DNA from: Micromonospora sp. WMMA1363
GTDB taxonomy: Bacteria > Actinomycetota > Actinomycetes > Mycobacteriales > Micromonosporaceae
DNA length: 64,000 nucleotides
Direction: 5' to 3'
NCBI RefSeq assembly: GCF_030345795.1
Contig: NZ_JAUALB010000001.1
Location: 1,049,001-1,113,000, forward strand
Shown: positions 25,311-32,103 of the stretch, piece after piece
How the letters are laid out: each line of letters begins with the position of its first letter
Position numbering within the stretch: position 1 is the stretch's first letter
Translations under genes and position numbers: made by a program
Notes under the pieces: generated by a model
Databases searched by the model: none
Told to the model about the DNA's origin: nothing
What the model saw: only the letters and a program-made list of their open reading frames with translations

Positions 25311-27124
25311 ACCAGAGCAACCACACCGTGACCGGATCCCGTCGGATCGGGCTCGTCGCCGCCACCGCGGCCGGGTGGCGCCACGCCAGGATGCTCGCCG
25401 ACGCCTGGCCGGACGCCCGGCCGGTCGAGGCGGACACCGTCGCCGACGCGCTGCGGGCCGCCTGGGCCGAATGCGAAGCGATCGTGACATTCCTGGCCAC
25501 CGGTGCGGTGGTGCGGATCCTCGCCCCGCTGCTCGGCGACAAGCGCACCGACCCGGCGGTGGTGGTGGTCGACGAGGCGACCCGGCACGCGGTAGCCCTG
25601 CTGGGCGGTCACGCGGGTGGCGCCAACGCGCTCGCCGCTGAGGTCGGCGCGGTGCTCGGCGCCGTGCCCGTGGTCACCACCGCCACCGACGCGGTCGGCC
25701 TGCCCGGACTGGACACGCTCGGTTGGCCGGTCGAAGGCGCGGTCGCCGCGGTGAGTCGCGCCATCCTCGACGGCGAACCGGTGACGCTGGTCACCGACGC
25801 CGTTTGGCCGCTGCCCGCCCTGCCGGAGAACGTTCACGCCGTCGTGGCGCCGGCGCACCGCCCCGACGCCGGACCGGCCCGGGCGTCCACCGCCGCGGCC
25901 CCTGCCGTCGCTCCGGACCGTGTCCCTGGCCGGGGCGGCTCCCCCGCGCCGGCCGGCGGCTACCGGCTGCTGGTCACCGACCGGACGGTGCCGTTGGACG
26001 GCCGAACGGCCGTACTGCGGCCGCCGTCACTGGTGGCGGGGGTCGGCGCGAGCCGGGGTGTGCCGGCCGGCGAGGTGCGCGGTCTGCTGGACCGGGTGCT
26101 CACCGAGGCGGGGCTGAGCGCGGCGAGCCTGCGCTGCCTGGCCAGCGCCGACGTCAAGGCCGACGAGGCGGGCATCCGGGCGACCGCCGACGCGCTCGGC
26201 GTGCCGCTGGTGACCTGGCCGGCGGCGGACCTGGCAGCGGTCGACGTGCCCAACCCCAGCGAGGTGGTCCGCGCGGCGGTCGGCACGCCGAGCGTCGCGG
26301 AGGCCGCTGCGCTGCTCGGCGGCGACGCGGAGCTTCTGGTGCCCAAGACCGCGACCGCTATGGCCACCGTCGCGGTGGCCCGGCACGCACCGCGCGGCCG
26401 GCTCGCCGTCGTGGGTCTCGGCCCCGGCGCGCCGGACCTGCGCACTCCCCGGGCCGTGGCCGAGCTGCGACGGGCCGCCGTCGTGGTGGGCCTGGACCAG
26501 TACGTCGACCAGGTCCGCGGGCTGCTGCGCCCCGGCACCCGGCTGCTCGTCAGCGGGCTCGGCGCGGAGGAGGAGCGGTCCCGAGCCGCCGTCGCGGAGG
26601 CCAGCGCCGGCCACGCGGTCGCCTTGGTCGGCTCCGGTGACGCCGGGGTGTACGCGATGGCGAGTCCCGCTCTGGAGCACGCCGACGAGCGGGTCGACGT
26701 GGTCGGGGTGCCCGGGGTGACCGCCGCGCTCGCCGCCGGCACCCTGCTCGGGGCGCCGCTCGGCCACGACCACGCCTACCTGAGCCTGTCCGACCTGCAC
26801 ACCCCGTGGGAGGTCATCGCGCGGCGGGTGGTTGCCGCGGCCGAGGGAGACTTCGTGGCGCTGCTGTACAACCCGCGCAGCCGCGCCCGGAACTGGCAGC
26901 TGCCGGAGGCGCTGCGGATCCTCGCGGCGCACCGGCCGCCCGACACGCCGGTCGGGGTGGTGCGCAACGCCAGCCGCGAGGGTCAGTGGGTGCACCTGGC
27001 CACTCTGGCCACCCTCGACCCGGCAGTGGTCGACATGTACAGCGTCGTGGTGGTGGGCAGCAGCCAGACTCGGCTGATCGCCGGCCGGATGGTCACCCCG
27101 CGCGGCTACCGGTGGCGCCGATGA
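25307..27124 (+). CDS. cobJ: CbiG-CobJ fusion: cobalt-precorrin-5A hydrolase plus precorrin-3B C17-methyltransferase
   Basis: A 605-residue fusion. The N-terminal part (about 1-165) is CbiG: GLVAATAAGWRHARMLADAW, ATGAVVRILAPLLGDKRTDP, GGHAGGANALA. After a Pro/Ala linker comes the CbiG C-terminal domain (VAGVGASRGVPAGEVRGLLD, SADVKADEAGI). From about residue 365 the CobJ methylase follows (VVGLGPGAPDLRTPRAVAEL, GSGDAGVYAMASPALE, LYNPRSRARNWQLPEAL). CbiG opens the ring A delta-lactone and CobJ methylates C17 with ring contraction, so fusing successive enzymes is logical. Start GTG overlaps cobL; the stop overlaps the ferredoxin ATG. Confidence 0.9.
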   Translation: MNQSNHTVTGSRRIGLVAATAAGWRHARMLADAWPDARPVEADTVADALRAAWAECEAIVTFLATGAVVRILAPLLGDKRTDPAVVVVDEATRHAVALLGGHAGGANALAAEVGAVLGAVPVVTTATDAVGLPGLDTLGWPVEGAVAAVSRAILDGEPVTLVTDAVWPLPALPENVHAVVAPAHRPDAGPARASTAAAPAVAPDRVPGRGGSPAPAGGYRLLVTDRTVPLDGRTAVLRPPSLVAGVGASRGVPAGEVRGLLDRVLTEAGLSAASLRCLASADVKADEAGIRATADALGVPLVTWPAADLAAVDVPNPSEVVRAAVGTPSVAEAAALLGGDAELLVPKTATAMATVAVARHAPRGRLAVVGLGPGAPDLRTPRAVAELRRAAVVVGLDQYVDQVRGLLRPGTRLLVSGLGAEEERSRAAVAEASAGHAVALVGSGDAGVYAMASPALEHADERVDVVGVPGVTAALAAGTLLGAPLGHDHAYLSLSDLHTPWEVIARRVVAAAEGDFVALLYNPRSRARNWQLPEALRILAAHRPPDTPVGVVRNASREGQWVHLATLATLDPAVVDMYSVVVVGSSQTRLIAGRMVTPRGYRWRR

Positions 27125-27327
27125 ACCGTCCCGCGCCGGTGGTGATCGGCGCCTGCCAGGGCTGTGGCGCCTGTCTGCTGACCTGCCCCACCCACGCCAT
27201 CCGGCCCGTCGCCGGTGGCCTCGCCGTCCGTGTCGACCGCTGCACCGGCTGCCTGGAATGCCTGGAGATCTGCCCGGTGGACGCCATTCGCCCCACCGGC
27301 ACCGACCACGGTGGAGGACACAGATGA
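27121..27327 (+). CDS. Small 2[4Fe-4S] ferredoxin of the cobalamin operon
   Basis: A 68-residue ferredoxin with two clusters: CQGCGACLLTCP and CTGCLECLEICP, the classical CxxCxxCxxxCP pair. It overlaps the preceding stop by four bases (ATGA). Its place between cobJ and cobH suggests an electron donor for a reductive step of corrin synthesis, for example a precorrin-6 reductase or cobalt reduction before adenosylation. That role is inferred from location only. Confidence 0.9.
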   Translation: MNRPAPVVIGACQGCGACLLTCPTHAIRPVAGGLAVRVDRCTGCLECLEICPVDAIRPTGTDHGGGHR

Positions 27328-27437
27328 GTACGACCATGCCGCTGCTGTGGACGCTACGCGGGGGCGAGCGTCCCGACGACACGGCGGTGGATCCGGACGC
27401 CTGCTCGGCGACGGCCGGCGCGGGTGAGAACCGGTGA
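27324..27437 (+). CDS. 37-residue small protein gene, coupled on both sides
   Basis: ATG 27324 overlaps the ferredoxin stop (ATGA) and the TGA at 27435-27437 overlaps the cobH GTG by the same four bases. A strong ribosome site, GGAGG, sits six bases upstream of the ATG. The product starts MSTTMPLLWTLRGGERPDD and ends with a single-Cys polar tail (ACSATAGAGENR). Two 4-nt couplings plus a good ribosome site argue that it is translated, and its length exactly fills the gap. I recognise no family. It could be a small partner of CobH or ferredoxin, or a coupling ORF. Confidence 0.6.
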   Translation: MSTTMPLLWTLRGGERPDDTAVDPDACSATAGAGENR

Positions 27438-28027
27438 GCCGGCTCGTACACCCGATCGAGGTCGAGTCTTACCGGATCCTGCGGGAGCGGGTCGACCTCG
27501 GTCACCTGCCGCCGCTGACCCGCACCGTCACCGAGCGGGTGGTGCACGCCAGCGCGGACCTGGACTATGTCACCGACCTCGTCTGCGACGAGGCTGCCCT
27601 GACCGAGGGGTTGGCGGCGCTGCGCGCCGGCGCCCCGGTGGTGGCCGACGTGGCGATGGTCGCCGCGGGGATCACCGGCCGGGATGCCGTCTGCCCGGTC
27701 GCCGAGCCGGGCACGGCCGAACGTGCCCGCCGGGCCGGGGTCACCCGCTCCGCCGCGGCGGTGCGGGTCGCCCTGGACCGGGTCGGGTCCGGCGCGGTGT
27801 GGGTGGTCGGCTGCGCGCCGACCGCGCTGGTGGAGCTGATCAGCCTCGACGCGCGACCGGCGCTGGTGATCGGTCTGCCGGTCGGCTTCGTCGGTGCCGC
27901 CGAGTCCAAGGCCGCGTTGCGGGCCAGCGGCCTGCCGGGGGTCTCCAACCAGGGGGAGAAGGGCGGGTCGGCGGTCGCCGCCGCCGCCCTCAACGCCCTG
28001 CTGTACACGGAGGAGGGGAACCAATGA
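27434..28027 (+). CDS. cobH: Precorrin-8X methylmutase CobH/CbiC
   Basis: A 197-residue methylmutase that moves the C11 methyl group to C12, forming hydrogenobyrinate or cobyrinate. HPIEVESYRIL near the N-terminus, the catalytic-type His in RVVHASADLDYV (about residue 38), VVADVAMVAAGI and the C-terminal IGLPVGFVGAAESK and GVSNQGEKGGSAVAAA are family hallmarks. GTG start is coupled to the 37-codon gene; the stop overlaps the cbiX ATG by four bases. Confidence 0.95.
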   Translation: MSRLVHPIEVESYRILRERVDLGHLPPLTRTVTERVVHASADLDYVTDLVCDEAALTEGLAALRAGAPVVADVAMVAAGITGRDAVCPVAEPGTAERARRAGVTRSAAAVRVALDRVGSGAVWVVGCAPTALVELISLDARPALVIGLPVGFVGAAESKAALRASGLPGVSNQGEKGGSAVAAAALNALLYTEEGNQ

Positions 28028-29070
28028 GCGCACGGCACAGCGCGCTGGTCGTCGTCGGGCACGGCACCCGCAGCTCCGCTGGCGTCGCGCAGTTCGCCGC
28101 GCTGCTGGACCGGATCCGCCTTCGCGCGGCCGGTCGGGTCGGCGACGTCGGGGGCGGCTTCATCGAGCTGTCCCGCCCGCCGCTCACCGACGCGGTCGGC
28201 GCGCTCGTCGCCCGGGGGCACCGGTCGCTGGTGGCGCTGCCGCTCGTCCTCGCCGCCGCCGGGCACGGCAAGGGTGACATCCCGGCCGCACTGGCCCGGG
28301 AGCGGCAGCGTCACCCCGGCCTCAGCTACGCGTACGGGCGGCCGCTCGGCCCCCATCCGCTGCTGCACGACGCGCTGGAGCAGCGGATCGACTCCGCGCT
28401 GGCCGGCGCGGGGCGGGCCGGCAGCTGGGTCGCCCTGATCGGGCGGGGCTCCACCGATCCGGACGCGAACGCCGAGGTCGCCAAGGTGGGCCGGCTGTTG
28501 TGGGAGGGGCGCGGCTACGCCGGCGTCGAACCGGCTTTCATCTCGCTCGCCGAGCCGTCGGTGCCGGCGGTGCTGGAGCGGTTGCGTCGGCTCGGCGCCC
28601 GGCGGATCGTCGTCGCCCCGTACTTCCTGTTCGCCGGAGTGCTGCCGGACCGCATCACCACGCAGGCGCGGGCGTACGCCGCCGTCCATCCGGAGCTGGA
28701 CGTGCGGGTGGCCGACGTGATCGGCGACTGCGACGCCCTCGCCGACCTGGTGCTCGAACGGCACGTCGAGGCGGTGCGCGGCGACATCCGGATGAACTGC
28801 GACACCTGCGCCTACCGGGTGCTGATGCCCGGCTCCGCCGACAAGGTGGGCCGGCCGCAGACGCCGCACGACCACCCCGACGACCCGGTCGGCGGGCACG
28901 GTCACCAGCACCACGGTCACCAGCACCACGGTCACCAGCACGAGCCGACGCTGCGCGCGGGCGAGGCGGCGATCGTCGGCGCCGGACCCGGGCCGGATGA
29001 CCTCGGCACGGCACACGGGAGGGCACCGCGCGACGGCGTCGGCGTGGTGGTCGAGCGGCTCGCCCCGTAG
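28024..29070 (+). CDS. cbiX: Sirohydrochlorin cobaltochelatase CbiX, long form with His-rich tail
   Basis: A 348-residue two-domain class II chelatase that inserts Co2+ into sirohydrochlorin. The N-terminal VVVGHGTRSSAGVAQFAAL carries one metal-binding His, VLAAAGHGKGDIP another, and the second half repeats the fold (LIGRGSTDPDANAEVAKVGR, VVAPYFLFAGVLPDRI). After the fold comes MNCDTCAYRV, with two Cys, then a metal-binding HGHQHHGHQHHGHQHE stretch encoded by near-identical 15-bp units. It is the last gene of the operon. Its presence with CobN means the operon encodes both early and late cobalt-insertion enzymes. Confidence 0.93.
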   Translation: MSARHSALVVVGHGTRSSAGVAQFAALLDRIRLRAAGRVGDVGGGFIELSRPPLTDAVGALVARGHRSLVALPLVLAAAGHGKGDIPAALARERQRHPGLSYAYGRPLGPHPLLHDALEQRIDSALAGAGRAGSWVALIGRGSTDPDANAEVAKVGRLLWEGRGYAGVEPAFISLAEPSVPAVLERLRRLGARRIVVAPYFLFAGVLPDRITTQARAYAAVHPELDVRVADVIGDCDALADLVLERHVEAVRGDIRMNCDTCAYRVLMPGSADKVGRPQTPHDHPDDPVGGHGHQHHGHQHHGHQHEPTLRAGEAAIVGAGPGPDDLGTAHGRAPRDGVGVVVERLAP

Positions 29071-29142
29071 GAACTGCTCGCCGGGGTGACCGTGGTGGAC
29101 GCGGTGCGGGTTCTCCGGGGACCGTGGGTCGGGCCGGCGTGG

Positions 29143-29502
29143 TCAGGTCAGCGCACCGGCCGCCGCGTAGCCCAGGCTTGCCGCCGCGACGGTGGCCGCC
29201 ACACCGAGCAGGGCGTTGGTCAGCGCGTCGCGGTGGCGGCCGACGTGAGCCAGGCGCAGGGTCTCGTAGCTGAACGTCGAGTATGTGGTCAGTGCGCCGC
29301 ACAGACCGGTGCCGAACAGCGCACCGGCCGCCGGAGAGACCGGGAGACCCACCAGAAACCCGAGCAGCAGCGAGCCGACCACGTTGACGGTCAGCGTCCC
29401 CCAGGGAAACGCCGTACCGAGTCGGGTCTGCACCGCCCGGTCGGTGAGGTAGCGCAGCGGCGCCCCCACGGCGGCGCCGAGCGCGACCAGCAGCGCGGTC
29501 AT
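29143..29502 (-). CDS. crcB: Fluoride channel/exporter CrcB (second gene of pair)
   Basis: A 119-residue four-helix CrcB/Fluc protein. GAAVGAPLRYLTDRAVQTR, WGTLTVNVVGSLLLGFL and GALTTYSTFSYETLRL carry the family's Asn pore residue and the TTYSTFS Na-binding/Phe-box motif. Fluc channels are dual-topology dimers that leak fluoride out of the cell. Its ATG overlaps the stop of the upstream crcB paralogue by four bases, so the two probably form a hetero-pair. It is transcribed leftward and ends 73 bp from the convergent cobalamin operon. Confidence 0.92.
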   Translation of the reverse strand: MTALLVALGAAVGAPLRYLTDRAVQTRLGTAFPWGTLTVNVVGSLLLGFLVGLPVSPAAGALFGTGLCGALTTYSTFSYETLRLAHVGRHRDALTNALLGVAATVAAASLGYAAAGALT

Positions 29503-30029
29503 CCGCCACCGCCGGTCGGGCCGGCGCCGTGGCGCGAGCTCGCGCTCGGGTTCCGCCCGGTCCTGGCCAGCCGGTCGGTGGCGGCGTGGCCGGCCCAGAC
29601 CGCCAGCACCGCGCCGGCCAGGGTGGCCGCCAGATAGGCCAGGGCGGTTGCCGGTGCGCCGGCGACGACGAGTTGCTGCGCCTCGACCGCGTAGGTGGAG
29701 AACGTGGTGTAGCCGCCGAGCACCCCAACGCCGAGGAACGGACGGGTCAGGGCCGGCCCACCGCGTCGGGTGAGCACCGCCATCAGGACGCCGATCAGCA
29801 GGCACCCGCTCAGGTTCACCGTGAGGGTCGGCCAGGGAAAACCGGCCGGGTCGTGCGGCAGCGCGGCCGACAGGCCCGCCCGGCCCAGCGCGCCGAGCGC
29901 ACCCCCGGCGGCGACGGCCCCGAGCACCGTGACCGGGTGGGCGGTCAGCTCGGCCCGGTCGGCGGGTACACGCAGGTCGACGTCGGCGTCGACGCGTCGC
30001 TGCTCCGGACCGGACACCCGCCCCTCCAC
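29499..30029 (-). CDS. crcB: Fluoride channel/exporter CrcB (first gene of pair)
   Basis: A 176-residue CrcB paralogue, longer than usual because of about 30 N-terminal and 20 C-terminal polar residues. GALGALGRAGLSAALP, WPTLTVNLSGCLLIGVLM and GGYTTFSTYAVEAQQL match the Fluc fold and its Asn and Phe-box motifs. It is coupled to the second crcB by a 4-nt overlap. Paired crcB genes of Gram-positives can encode two oppositely oriented subunits. No fluoride riboswitch core was seen in its 5' region. The GTG at 30029 is the outermost start; a start near the Pro/Val before helix 1 is possible. Confidence 0.88.
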   Translation of the reverse strand: MEGRVSGPEQRRVDADVDLRVPADRAELTAHPVTVLGAVAAGGALGALGRAGLSAALPHDPAGFPWPTLTVNLSGCLLIGVLMAVLTRRGGPALTRPFLGVGVLGGYTTFSTYAVEAQQLVVAGAPATALAYLAATLAGAVLAVWAGHAATDRLARTGRNPSASSRHGAGPTGGGG

Positions 30030-30389
30030 CCCGCTCCGGTGTTGGACCGGGCCACCCTACCCCGATTATCCGCCGGCCCCGGGGCGGTGCGAGGCCTCGG
30101 CCGGGATCAGCGGACGCGGCGTCGGCCCCGCCGGCCACACCGCGCCGACCTCGGTGAGCCTCGTCGTGGCCGGGCCTTCTCGACCTCCGCACCCGTTCGC
30201 CGCGGCGCGGTCCGCCAGCACCCCGGGCCTCGCCGAGTCACCCCAGTCCAACGGACTCCCGACGCCGCCCGGTGCGCCGTGGTGGTGGTGCCCGGTCGGG
30301 AGCGGGCGTACGGTACCAAGATCGGCGGAGCGTGCCGGGTGGCGCCGAGCCTCCGTCGCCGTCCGAACCAGGCGTGAGGAAGGGCAGCG
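30030..30389. other. 360-bp divergent intergenic region crcB / paaK
   Basis: GC-rich and without a gene I can support. A weak TACGGT box at 30309-30314 could be a rightward -10 for paaK. Read leftward, GATAAT and TAGGGT near 30050-30070 could serve crcB. No riboswitch core (fluoride or other) was found by eye. Confidence 0.35.
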
Positions 30390-31697
30390 ATGGAGGACCG
30401 TACGCCCCGTCCCGAGGAACTGGAACCGATCGAACGGGCGGGAGTCGACGAGCTGCGGACCCTGCAGCTGGAACGGCTGCGCCGGTCGCTGCGGCACGCG
30501 TACGACACGGTGCCGCACCACCGACGGGCCTTCGCAACGGCCGACGTCCACCCCGACGACTGCCGCGACCTTGCCGACCTGGCCCGGTTTCCCTTCACCA
30601 CCAAGGCGGACCTGCGTGACAACTACCCGTACGGGATGTTCGCCGTGCCGCGCGAGCGGATCGCCCGGCTGCACGCCTCGTCCGGCACCACCGGCCGACC
30701 CACGGTGGTCGGGTACACGGCCGGGGACGTGCGGACCTGGGCGCGGCTGATGGCCCGCTCGATCCGGGCGGCCGGGGGACGTCCCGGCGATCGGGTGCAC
30801 GTCGCGTACGGCTACGGGCTCTTCACCGGCGGTCTCGGCGCGCATTACGGCGCCGAGGAACTGGGCTGCACCGTCATCCCGGTCTCCGGCGGGATGACCG
30901 AGCGGCAGGTGCTGCTGATCCGTGATCTCGAGCCGGAGATCATCATGGTCACCCCCAGCTACATGCTCGCCATCGTCGACGAGATGGAGCGCCAGGGTGT
31001 CGATCCGCGGACCACGTCGCTGCGGGTCGGCATCTTCGGTGCCGAACCGTGGACCGAGGACATGCGTCGCGAGATGGAGCGCCGCCTGGATCTGCACGCC
31101 GTGGACATCTACGGACTGTCGGAGGTGATGGGCCCCGGTGTCGCCGTGGAGTGCGTGGACACCAAGGACGGCCCGCACCTGTGGGAGGACCACTTCTACC
31201 CGGAGATCATCGATCCGGTCACCGGCGCGGTGCTGCCCGACGGGGAGCGCGGGGAACTGGTCCTCACCTCCCTTACCCGGGAGGCGATGCCTGTCGTCCG
31301 CTACCGCACCCGCGACCTCACCCGGCTACTGCCCGGCACCGCCCGGCCGATGCGGCGGATCGAGAAGATCACCGGTCGGACCGACGACATGATGATCGTG
31401 CGGGGCGTGAACGTCTTCCCGACGCAGATCGAGGAGCTGATCCTGCGGACGCCCCAGCTGTCCCCGCACTTCCAGTGCGTCCTGGCTCGGCAGGCGCGGA
31501 TGGACACCCTCACCGTCCGGGTGGAGCGGCGGCCCGGAGCCGACCGGGAGGCCGCCGGGCAGGCCGGCGCGGCGTTGGTCGGGCTGGTCAAGGAGATGAT
31601 CGGAGTCAGCGTGGCGGTCGAGGTGCTCGACCCGGACTCAGTGGAGCGGTCCATGGGCAAGATGCGCCGGATCGTCGACCAGCGGCGGGGCGGGTGA
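30390..31697 (+). CDS. paaK: Phenylacetate-CoA ligase PaaK-type
   Basis: A 435-residue adenylate-forming ligase of the PaaK family (short ANL enzymes). LHASSGTTGRPTVVGYTAGD is the phosphate-binding A3 motif, IYGLSEVMGPGVAVEC the A5 region, YRTRDLTRLLPG the A7 Asp region and GRTDDMMIVRGVNVFPTQIE the hinge and start of the C-terminal lid domain. It converts phenylacetate, or a similar aryl acid, to its CoA thioester with ATP. It is followed after 1 bp by a PaaI-like thioesterase; no other paa ring-oxidation genes are in the window. A role outside phenylacetate degradation is possible. Confidence 0.88.
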   Translation: MEDRTPRPEELEPIERAGVDELRTLQLERLRRSLRHAYDTVPHHRRAFATADVHPDDCRDLADLARFPFTTKADLRDNYPYGMFAVPRERIARLHASSGTTGRPTVVGYTAGDVRTWARLMARSIRAAGGRPGDRVHVAYGYGLFTGGLGAHYGAEELGCTVIPVSGGMTERQVLLIRDLEPEIIMVTPSYMLAIVDEMERQGVDPRTTSLRVGIFGAEPWTEDMRREMERRLDLHAVDIYGLSEVMGPGVAVECVDTKDGPHLWEDHFYPEIIDPVTGAVLPDGERGELVLTSLTREAMPVVRYRTRDLTRLLPGTARPMRRIEKITGRTDDMMIVRGVNVFPTQIEELILRTPQLSPHFQCVLARQARMDTLTVRVERRPGADREAAGQAGAALVGLVKEMIGVSVAVEVLDPDSVERSMGKMRRIVDQRRGG

Positions 31698-31698
31698 C

Positions 31699-32100
31699 GT
31701 GGGGGAGCGCAACGCCGCGTACGACATGTTCGCCGCCGACGTCGCCTCGCGCGGGCTCGGCATCGAGCTGGTCGAGGCCGCGGACGGGGCGGCGGTGGCC
31801 CGGATGCGGGTGACCGCCGCGATGGTCAACGGGCATGCCATCGCCCACGGCGGCTTCGTGTTCCTGCTGGCCGACACCGCGTTCGCGCTGGCCTGCAACA
31901 GCCACGGCCCGGTGGCCGTCGCCGCCGGAGGTGAGATCACCTTCGTCCGGCCGGCCCGTGCGGGAGATCTGCTCGTCGCCCGTGCCACCGAGCGCACCCG
32001 GTACGGCCGCAGCGGCATCTACGACGTCACCGTCACCCGCGACGAGGGCGAGGTGATCGCCGAGTTCCGGGGCCGCAGCCGCACCCTGAACGGGGCGTGA
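31699..32100 (+). CDS. paaI: PaaI-type hotdog-fold acyl-CoA thioesterase
   Basis: A 133-residue hotdog thioesterase. NGHAIAHGGFVFLLADTAFALACNS in overlapping pieces carries the HGG and catalytic Asp pattern of PaaI, and EITFVRPARAGDLLVARATE is the second half of the fold. PaaI rescues CoA from dead-end phenylacetyl-CoA derivatives. The GTG start is 1 bp after the paaK stop, so the two are one transcription unit. It converges on the cyclase gene with a 3-bp gap. Confidence 0.87.
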   Translation: MGERNAAYDMFAADVASRGLGIELVEAADGAAVARMRVTAAMVNGHAIAHGGFVFLLADTAFALACNSHGPVAVAAGGEITFVRPARAGDLLVARATERTRYGRSGIYDVTVTRDEGEVIAEFRGRSRTLNGA

Positions 32101-32103
32101 GGC

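Noticed and set aside
30030..30389. Fluoride riboswitch before the crcB pair
   Set aside because: I looked leftward from 30030 for the conserved crcB-motif core and found no convincing match.
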